DNA from: an uncultured Desulfovibrio sp.
GTDB taxonomy: Bacteria; Desulfobacterota; Desulfovibrionia; Desulfovibrionales; Desulfovibrionaceae
Length of the DNA: 59,996 nucleotides
NCBI GenBank assembly: GCA_910587035.1
Contig: CAJUMQ010000001.1
Location: 1 to 59,996, forward strand
Direction of reading: 5' to 3'
A program made the position numbers and the translations under genes. The number at the start of each line of letters is the position of its first letter. Within the stretch, counting starts at the first letter, position 1. This document shows, piece after piece, positions 53,250 through 59,996 of the stretch. The notes beneath the pieces are model-generated. The model saw nothing but the letters and a program-made list of their open reading frames with translations, did no database searches and was not told the origin of the DNA.

Positions 53250-55907
53250 CTACCCTTGATCCTTTTCCATATTTTCAAACATGTCCCGCCGGCTGGCCAG
53301 CTTGTTGCGGGCATCCATCAATCTTTCCTCCCGGGCGCGCTCCCTGGCTACCACTTCTGACGGAGCTCGACTGGTGAAACTCTCGTTATGCAGCTTCTTT
53401 TGCACATCCACCAGCTCTTTTTCGATTTTGCCCAGCTCCTTTTCCAGCCTGGCGAGCTCATCGGCTATATTCACGGCCCCTGCCAGAGGCACAATCACCT
53501 GGCAGCCATCCACCACCTGCGTGGCGCTGGCTCCTGGCGCGGCCTGTGCATTGTCAATCACCAGGTTCTCAAGCCTTGCCAAAGTCCAGAGATAGGAGGC
53601 ATTGGTCTTGAGCAGATCTTCCTGTTCCTGAGTGGCGGAATGCAGCAGAAGACCTATTTTGCGCGTGGGGCTTATGCCAAGCTCGGCCTTGATGGTGCGC
53701 GCCGCCGTTATGACATTCATCAGGAACTGCATTTGCGCGGATTCTTCCGGTTTCACGCACTCTGGCCTGTTGGCTGGCCATGGCTCCATGGCAATGTCGC
53801 CTGCTCCATCGCCAGCAGGAATGGCGCTCCAGATTTCTGCTGTGACAAATGGGATGATGGGATGGAGCATTATCAGAATTTCACGCAGCACCAGCCACAA
53901 AACATACTGCGCGGTCTCCCTGGCCGCATTGTCCTCGGACTGGAGATCATCCTTGCTCAATTCCAAAAACCAGTCACAAAATTCATTCCACAGAAATTTA
54001 TAGGCGCACATGGCCGCATCATTAAATCTGTATTCGGCCAGAGCCTGATCCATATCCAGCTTTGCGCCCTCAAGCCGATCCAGGATCCAGATCTGATAAA
54101 GCTGGCGCACACCTTCCGTCGGGGCCGGCGGATTATCCGGCAGGTTCATAAGGGCGAATCTGGCAGCATTCCAGAGCTTGTTTACAAAATGGCGCGAGGC
54201 GTCAATTCTGTCTTCACTCAGGCGGATGTCCCTGCCCATGGCAGCCATGGAGACCAGGGTGAAACGCAGGGCATCGCAGCCATATTTATCTATCATTTCA
54301 AGGGGATCAATGCCATTGCCCTTGGATTTGGACATTTTCATGCCTTGCGCGTCGCGCACAAGGGCATGCAGATAAATTGCGCCAAAAGGAGGCTGCTCCA
54401 AAAAATGGATGCCCATCATCATCATTCTGGCCACCCAGAAGAAGAGAATGTCAAAGCCGGTAACAAGCACGGTGGTAGGGTACCAACGTTTTAAATCCTC
54501 TGTGATATCCGGCCAGCCCAGCGTGGAAAACGGCCACAGGGCGGAAGAGAACCATGTGTCCAGAACATCCTCTTCCTGCGCCAGGGTTGTGGAACCGCAT
54601 TTGGGGCAGGCCTGGGGGGCGTTTTCAGCCACCACCAGCTCCCCGCACGCGGCGCATGTCCAGGCGGGGATGCGATGCCCCCACCAGATTTGCCGGCTTA
54701 TGCACCAGTCACGGATGTTGTCCAGCCAGTGGTAATAGGTTTTCAGCCAGTTTTCCGGCAGCAATGCGGTTTGAGACGGCACAGCGGCGCGGGCCGGCGG
54801 GGCGAGTTTGGTGGCGGCAACAAACCATTGCCGTGAAACGTGCGGTTCCACCACGGTATGGCAGCGGTAACAGCGACCAACGGAGTGCCCCAGCTTCTCC
54901 TCCCCTTCCAGAAGGCCAGCTCCGCTTATGTCGGAGAGAATTGCCTCGCGGCATTCCTGCATGGAGAGGCCGGCATATGGGCCGGCTTCCTCTTTCATAA
55001 TGCCATTTTCATCAATGACCTGAATGAATTGCAGATCATATTTTTTGCCAAGCATCCAGTCATTGTGATCATGGCATGGTGTGACCTTCAGGCAGCCTGT
55101 GCCAAACTCCCTGTCGACATAATTATCCGCTATAATTGGTATCTTCCTGCCAAGCACCGGCACCTGCGCGGTTTTGCCCACAAGGCTGGCATATCTTTCG
55201 TCCTCGGGATGCACGCAGATGGCGGTATCGCCGGGGATTGTCTCCGGCCTGGTGGTGGCGATGGTGACGAAACCGGAGCCATCGGTGAGCTTGTAGCGAA
55301 CTTTCCACAGGCTGCCCGCCTCGTCGGAATGCTCAACCTCATCATCCGCAAGAGCTGTATGACAGCGTCGGCACCAGTTGATAATATAATCGCCACGATA
55401 AATCAGGCCTTCATTGTAAAGCTGCACAAAAACCTTGCGCACCGCCCTGGAGAGGCCTTCATCCATTGTAAAGCGCAGGCGTGTCCAGTCCACGGAGCAG
55501 CCCATGGCCGCTATCTGGCCAAGAATGCGATGACCAAATTCATCACGCCATTGCCATACACGCTCCACAAAGGCCTCCCGGCCAAGATCATCGCGGCTTT
55601 TGCCCTCTTTGGCGAGGCTGCGTTCCACCACGTTCTGAGTGGAGATGCCAGCATGGTCAGTGCCGGGGATCCACAGCACATTCTTCCCTTTTTGCCGCGC
55701 ATGGCGGCAAAGGGTGTCAATGAGACTCAAATTGAGGGCATGCCCCACATGCAGGGCCCCGGTAACATTGGGCGGAGGAATGACAATGGAAAAAGGTTCT
55801 CCGGGTTTTTGCGGATCAGGCGTGAATGTCCTGTTCTCTTGCCAGTATGCGCTCCAGCGTTTTTCCACATCCGCTGGTTCATAGGCCTTTGGCAGATTTT
55901 GCGCCAT
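53250..55907 (-). CDS. valS: Valine-tRNA ligase
   Basis: Class I synthetase of 885 residues. The HIGH motif is HVGHA (about residue 54), and KMSKSKGNGIDPLEMI is intact. The editing domain (TTRPETIPGDTAICVHPEDER) is present. A zinc-ribbon-like CAAC/CPKC pair lies near residue 420, and the C-terminal coiled-coil arm (LEKELGKIEKELVDVQKKL) binds tRNA. It is a single gene. Confidence 0.97.
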   Translation of the reverse strand: MAQNLPKAYEPADVEKRWSAYWQENRTFTPDPQKPGEPFSIVIPPPNVTGALHVGHALNLSLIDTLCRHARQKGKNVLWIPGTDHAGISTQNVVERSLAKEGKSRDDLGREAFVERVWQWRDEFGHRILGQIAAMGCSVDWTRLRFTMDEGLSRAVRKVFVQLYNEGLIYRGDYIINWCRRCHTALADDEVEHSDEAGSLWKVRYKLTDGSGFVTIATTRPETIPGDTAICVHPEDERYASLVGKTAQVPVLGRKIPIIADNYVDREFGTGCLKVTPCHDHNDWMLGKKYDLQFIQVIDENGIMKEEAGPYAGLSMQECREAILSDISGAGLLEGEEKLGHSVGRCYRCHTVVEPHVSRQWFVAATKLAPPARAAVPSQTALLPENWLKTYYHWLDNIRDWCISRQIWWGHRIPAWTCAACGELVVAENAPQACPKCGSTTLAQEEDVLDTWFSSALWPFSTLGWPDITEDLKRWYPTTVLVTGFDILFFWVARMMMMGIHFLEQPPFGAIYLHALVRDAQGMKMSKSKGNGIDPLEMIDKYGCDALRFTLVSMAAMGRDIRLSEDRIDASRHFVNKLWNAARFALMNLPDNPPAPTEGVRQLYQIWILDRLEGAKLDMDQALAEYRFNDAAMCAYKFLWNEFCDWFLELSKDDLQSEDNAARETAQYVLWLVLREILIMLHPIIPFVTAEIWSAIPAGDGAGDIAMEPWPANRPECVKPEESAQMQFLMNVITAARTIKAELGISPTRKIGLLLHSATQEQEDLLKTNASYLWTLARLENLVIDNAQAAPGASATQVVDGCQVIVPLAGAVNIADELARLEKELGKIEKELVDVQKKLHNESFTSRAPSEVVARERAREERLMDARNKLASRRDMFENMEKDQG

Positions 55908-55935
55908 ATTGCATCTCCATAAAAAGGCGGCAATA

Positions 55936-57207
55936 ATGCTTCACATGCAAAGCGGTACTGTCCACATTCTCTGGGATTCATCCCATATCTGGGGCATCAT
56001 GGCCTGGAATGCCATGCTGGCCGCTGGAATCAATTGCCGGCTGGTGAAGGCTAGAGAAATAGCGCATGGCGGCCACTTAGGCAAGCACGACCTGCTGCTT
56101 TGCCCGGGCGGCAGCGCAAAACTCAAGGCCGATGCCCTTGGAGCCCGAGGCATTGCGAGCCTGCGCCAATGGATATCGTCCGGCGGCGCATATCTGGGCT
56201 TTTGCGGCGGCGCGGGCCTGGCTCTCACAGCAGATGGCCAGGACAGCCTCTGCATCTGCCCCTGGCACAGGGCCGGCTATTCCCAAAGGCTTTATCACAT
56301 GATCTCCGGCAATGTGCTTGCCATGGCCGGAGAGCGTAAAATAATGCCCCTGCCTGTATGGTGGCCAGGCCGATTTGCGGACGAAAAAGACACACATGTG
56401 CGCATCCTTGCCCGCTATCTTGCCCCGGGCCCCGATCTCTGGCTGGCGGATCTGCCTCTGGCACGGATACCACGCAGGGTGATGGCCATGTGGAAACGCG
56501 GCTGCGGCCTCGACCCGGCCAGCGATTTTCCCAAGGGCCAGCCTCTGGCAGTTGCCGGAGACTTTGGCCAGGGCCGCTACATTCTCAGCTATGCCCATCT
56601 GGAGACACCGGAAAGCCCGGCCGCCAACGCCTTTCTCTATGAACTTGCTGGCTCCATGGGCAAGATTGCAGTTCCCATGGCCGCTGCTGTGCCATCCTGG
56701 GCCAGAGACCCGGAAACCGGCTCTGGCAACGGAAATTTTTTTGACAAGAACTCGCCAGAAAGCAGCCTTGCAAAAATGCTGGCCAGACTGCTTGAGCTCC
56801 TGCGGCTTGGGGAGGAGCTGCGCCTTTTTTTCCAAAGAAACTCCTGGCTTTGGGGCTGGCGCCATGGCGTGCCCGGGATGGCTTTCAACAACCTCCTGGC
56901 AAGCCTTTACATGGGAGCCAGCATAAGGCCCTCCTCGCAAGCGCTGCGCCTCTGGAGGGAACAGGGCAGGGATTTCTGCCTGCAGATGCGGCTGCTCTTG
57001 CGGCAAATGGAAACTTTCCTCTGGAATGAGCGAATGGAAACCACCCTGCGCAATGCGGGGCAATCCGCGGTCATGCCCGAAGCTGGCCCCAGCGCCGCGC
57101 AAATATTCGGCCAGCCAATGCCAGGAGGCGGCCTTATTGAAAGCCCGTTAAATTTTATTGAGCAACTGCTATACCTCTCACAGGGCAGCCAGAACCATAA
57201 CAGCTAA
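55936..57207 (+). CDS. BPL-N domain / GATase-like protein
   Basis: A 423-residue protein. Residues 1-240 resemble the biotin-protein-ligase N-terminal (GATase1-like) domain: LLLCPGGSAKLKAD and then GAYLGFCGGAGLAL, with the nucleophile-position Cys in FCGGAG. The remaining half is helical and of unknown function. The start was set at the ATG after the short gap from valS, and a longer frame lacks support. Its stop overlaps the autotransporter stop on the other strand by four bases. Confidence 0.75.
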   Translation: MLHMQSGTVHILWDSSHIWGIMAWNAMLAAGINCRLVKAREIAHGGHLGKHDLLLCPGGSAKLKADALGARGIASLRQWISSGGAYLGFCGGAGLALTADGQDSLCICPWHRAGYSQRLYHMISGNVLAMAGERKIMPLPVWWPGRFADEKDTHVRILARYLAPGPDLWLADLPLARIPRRVMAMWKRGCGLDPASDFPKGQPLAVAGDFGQGRYILSYAHLETPESPAANAFLYELAGSMGKIAVPMAAAVPSWARDPETGSGNGNFFDKNSPESSLAKMLARLLELLRLGEELRLFFQRNSWLWGWRHGVPGMAFNNLLASLYMGASIRPSSQALRLWREQGRDFCLQMRLLLRQMETFLWNERMETTLRNAGQSAVMPEAGPSAAQIFGQPMPGGGLIESPLNFIEQLLYLSQGSQNHNS

Positions 57208-59996
57208 AACTCATATCTCAGCATTCCAAATACCGATTGGGAGACAGTCTTGCTGCCTGCCTGCACACTGTATGTCGCAGCAAGGCTGAAAGGCCCGCTT
57301 GCAAATTCAATCCCGGCGCTTCCGCCAGCCGTAAAATAATCCATGGTCTGGGTATAGAGCGCAGCCTCGCCGGGCACACCTGTAAAACGCACTGTTGTCT
57401 GTGCCTCAATATTGCCTGCAGCCGGCACTATGCTGACATCGATTTTCGGCGAAATCCGCCAGCCGGATGCAGTGTCATATCGGCCAGCCAGAGTGGCGCC
57501 CACCGGAAATGTCCAGATCGTCTGTGCGAAGCCGTCGCCATCCATGGCCGCGCCATTGCTGTAAAAGCTGTAGTCATCCGTCTGCAGATACAGGTATCTT
57601 GCCGCTGCATGGGGCACAATCTGCCATGTGTCGCCCAGGGGCAGACGATACTCGGCCCGCATCCCCGCCGATAGGGCCCGCGCTGTCAAATCACCACGAA
57701 AATCTCGCATTTCCAGGCTTGGTGGCAGCTCCTGTTCAAGATAGTTGGCTGTGGCGGTAAAATGCGCGTCCAGCCCAAGGCCAAAATTGCCATATTTCCA
57801 GCCACCATACACACCGGCGCCCCAGAAGGTCATGCTGTTCGTGGTTCTGGCCAGATCGCCACCACTCCAGGCATAGCCACCGCCGACATTGAAATCCAGG
57901 CCGGCGCGAAACATGTCGCCAAATGTCCAGTCGCACCCAATGGCGACACCACCAAGATTGCCATTGAAATCATAGCCATAATTATTGGCATGCAGATCAT
58001 GGGCTGCCACATTCTTGAACATCGGCAAAATCCACAGGGCTGTGGCAATGCCACTCAGCTCATCTCTCATGCCCATTTCCTGCATGGCCGCATCGCCACC
58101 ATCAAAACCCAGGCGTGATCCGCTGCCATCCACGGCTGCCGTGTTGGCCGCCATGGTCAGTTGCGGCACTGCCCCCAGAATGGCCATGCGCGATGCGCTC
58201 TCCATGGTCGTTATGGCCAGATTGTAGTCATGATCCATATACTTTATGCTGCCAACGCGGGAGAGAAAACGCACACCCGCATAATTGGAATGGAAATGAT
58301 TCTTTTCGGTGCCTATGGTGCCAATGTCCACCCCGCCTTCAATCACGCCGCCAATCTCACCATCAAGATCCGGATAAACCTCGCTGGCACTGGCGGTATA
58401 GGTGGTAAAGGCGCCGTCCCTGCCTGGAATTTTACGAATCTTGATCATATGCGCGTCTGTATCGAGATTCTCACCCTCCCAGGCTTTGTCACCCTCATAC
58501 CTGGTATCAACATTATCCCCAAGCACTATGTAAATCCGGTTTGAAGACACACCAGCAATGCGCAGGCGCGCCCCATTGGCCACATTGGCCGGCATTGGCG
58601 CTGTTGAGGAGATCATGCCGCGGGCATTTACATCCTCGCGCGAGTTTTCGCCATTTATCAGCAAAAAGGAATCCGGGGCGAAGGTGAATGCGCCCGCAAG
58701 CCTGTTTCCCATATCATGGGCAATGGCCGGATTAAGATTTATGCCGCCATGCGCGCCAAATACTGTCGGCGATGACATGGCCAGAGCGCCACCAGCGACA
58801 TCAGAGGCAAGTAGCGGCCGCATCCACTCCATGTCCCTTTCGCCTATGGCGATAAAGGCATTACTGCCAATGTTGAGCAAGGTATCCCCGCCTGTGACGC
58901 CAATGCACATTTCTGTGGGCGTATCGATGCCTGCGGCGGTTATGGAGCCGCCCCACAGCTCATTGCCGGAAAGGGAGCCGCCAGAAAAGAACATGTTGCC
59001 GCCAATGGCAAGCCTGTTCCATTGTCCGTTTACATTACGCAAGTCGGCATTGGTCGCCACCGCCAGATCCCCAACCTCCAGACTTGCATTTTGCAGGGTC
59101 AGGTTGCCAACGGTGCTTGCCCCTGGCGCATGCATGCTGCCATCGCTAACCTTGAGGCTGTCCGTGATAGCCAGGGAAAAAGCGTCCACATTATGGGCAG
59201 CGAGGCTCATTGCGCTGATGGAGCCACCGGCGCTGACGTTATCGGCTGTTATGGAACCCTGTCCAGTTATGCTGTTGCCGGCGTGAATATCAAGCAGATG
59301 GCGCCCCCCATCGCTGAGAGATCCCTCCACGTTTATATTCTGGCCCGCGGTAATGGCGCTCTTGTTGCCCCTGGCGACCATGCCCCCGGCAATGGCGATA
59401 TTGCCGGATGCACTCTCCAGGCTCGAGCCATCAAGACTGGAATAAGGCCCGTTAATCGCAATGTAGCCATTTTCCGAATGAACCAGGGAATCTCTGGCTG
59501 TCAGGGTTCCAGCCCAGATGTCGCCACTGGCAAGCAGGGTTGAGCCGTCACGCAGATTAAGATTGGCAGGATAGGCATCCGGGGCGCCCAGGGAGCCTGT
59601 AGTGACAATGGCTCCATTCTCCAGACGCATGAAACCGCCATTGTTGGCAATATGTTGGGCAGTCACATGCGCATAATGGCCGGCCGTAAAGTCTGTGGCA
59701 AATTCCAGGTTTTCAACTTTCAGATTTGACGGCATTTTCCAGCTATAGGATTCATAACTGGCTGCATGGAGATTCACGCCCTCGATATTGCCGCCCAAAA
59801 ATGTCATTGTGCCGCCGGTCTCCAGATTATTGAAATGCCCGTCCACATTCTTGAACCTGGCGGTCTTGTCTACGGCCATATCACCCATACTGAAATGGCT
59901 GTCTGTAATTACAATATTGCCTGCGCTGGATGGCGCAGTCCTGCCTGTCACAAGGCTGCCGCCGCTTATGGCCAGGGTATCCCTGATGTGAACAGT
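57204..59996 (-). CDS. Autotransporter, 3' part (passenger end and beta-barrel)
   Basis: The N-terminus lies outside the window: the frame stays open to the right edge with no start needed. The visible 930 residues contain a repetitive passenger with short degenerate units rich in Gly, Ser, Asn (phrases like GNIAIAGG and DGSTLLASGDI), typical of a beta-helix. The last 280 or so form an autotransporter beta-domain ending in the aromatic terminus LRYEF, as needed for outer membrane insertion. It is secreted by type V. The ligand or function of the passenger is unknown. Confidence 0.9.
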   Translation of the reverse strand, partial: TVHIRDTLAISGGSLVTGRTAPSSAGNIVITDSHFSMGDMAVDKTARFKNVDGHFNNLETGGTMTFLGGNIEGVNLHAASYESYSWKMPSNLKVENLEFATDFTAGHYAHVTAQHIANNGGFMRLENGAIVTTGSLGAPDAYPANLNLRDGSTLLASGDIWAGTLTARDSLVHSENGYIAINGPYSSLDGSSLESASGNIAIAGGMVARGNKSAITAGQNINVEGSLSDGGRHLLDIHAGNSITGQGSITADNVSAGGSISAMSLAAHNVDAFSLAITDSLKVSDGSMHAPGASTVGNLTLQNASLEVGDLAVATNADLRNVNGQWNRLAIGGNMFFSGGSLSGNELWGGSITAAGIDTPTEMCIGVTGGDTLLNIGSNAFIAIGERDMEWMRPLLASDVAGGALAMSSPTVFGAHGGINLNPAIAHDMGNRLAGAFTFAPDSFLLINGENSREDVNARGMISSTAPMPANVANGARLRIAGVSSNRIYIVLGDNVDTRYEGDKAWEGENLDTDAHMIKIRKIPGRDGAFTTYTASASEVYPDLDGEIGGVIEGGVDIGTIGTEKNHFHSNYAGVRFLSRVGSIKYMDHDYNLAITTMESASRMAILGAVPQLTMAANTAAVDGSGSRLGFDGGDAAMQEMGMRDELSGIATALWILPMFKNVAAHDLHANNYGYDFNGNLGGVAIGCDWTFGDMFRAGLDFNVGGGYAWSGGDLARTTNSMTFWGAGVYGGWKYGNFGLGLDAHFTATANYLEQELPPSLEMRDFRGDLTARALSAGMRAEYRLPLGDTWQIVPHAAARYLYLQTDDYSFYSNGAAMDGDGFAQTIWTFPVGATLAGRYDTASGWRISPKIDVSIVPAAGNIEAQTTVRFTGVPGEAALYTQTMDYFTAGGSAGIEFASGPFSLAATYSVQAGSKTVSQSVFGMLRYEF

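Noticed and set aside
1..59996. CRISPR arrays, insertion sequences, prophage genes, rRNA
   Set aside because: No regularly spaced repeats, transposase or integrase motifs, phage structural genes or rRNA stretches were seen.

Overview
The window looks like chromosome of a GC-rich Gram-negative bacterium of the Desulfovibrionaceae (Desulfovibrio/Bilophila/Mailhella type). The basis is the flagellar gene order (flgF-flgG-flgA-flgH and flgI-flgJ-flgN-flgK-flgL-csrA-fliW), P- and L-ring proteins that require an outer membrane, a FliW-CsrA pair, the carboxy(nor)spermidine polyamine route, and typical delta-proteobacterial house-keeping blocks. No rRNA, tRNA, CRISPR array, insertion sequence or phage gene was recognised. 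The genus assignment is inference.

Layout. 0-1.2 kb: a metallo-beta-lactamase-fold lipoprotein. 1.5-9.3 kb: flagellar rings, rod cap and hook-junction genes followed by csrA-fliW, with two good sigma-54 promoters. 9.3-10.1 kb: a gene-free stretch holding a GGA-rich, hairpin-ended element that could be a CsrA-binding small RNA. 10.1-21.8 kb: a ZraP/Spy-like periplasmic protein, rdgC, an iron-sulfur protein, a hydroxyacid dehydrogenase, sppA, a TtcA/TtuA-type tRNA thiolase, a UDP-glucuronate decarboxylase, and the run M50 protease-trpS-ruvX-mltG-small ORF-cobB.

21.8-26.5 kb is an inserted module of two paralogous amidohydrolase-fold proteins, an anion permease and a LysR regulator. It separates cobB from cobH and is flanked by a 79-bp direct repeat containing the cobB/cobH junction. 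27.2-31.2 kb is an AT-richer group of membrane acyltransferases (OafA-type, MBOAT, AlgX/AlgJ-like), probably for O-acetylating a surface glycan. 31.3-34.7 kb is the rplU-rpmA-obg-proB cluster, and surE follows. 35.6-41.4 kb is a tightly coupled operon: YhaM-like nuclease, tmk, a small protein, a histone-deacetylase-family protein, and the two carboxy(nor)spermidine genes. 41.5-47.3 kb has pyk, an HD-GYP protein, amino-acid ABC transporter parts without an ATPase, and upp. 47.3-51.1 kb is flgF-flgG-flgA-flgH on the minus strand with its own sigma-54 promoter. The rest is a CoA-disulfide-reductase/rhodanese fusion, valS, a BPL-N/GATase-like protein and the 3' part of an autotransporter running off the window.

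The main points for follow-up are: the flagellar gene set is split into two facing blocks in a way that one inversion of about 46 kb would restore; a possible CsrA sponge RNA lies directly behind csrA-fliW; the cobalamin operon was broken by a 4.6-kb module whose two amidohydrolase-like proteins both lack the usual metal ligands; and an HDAC-family enzyme is embedded in a polyamine operon.
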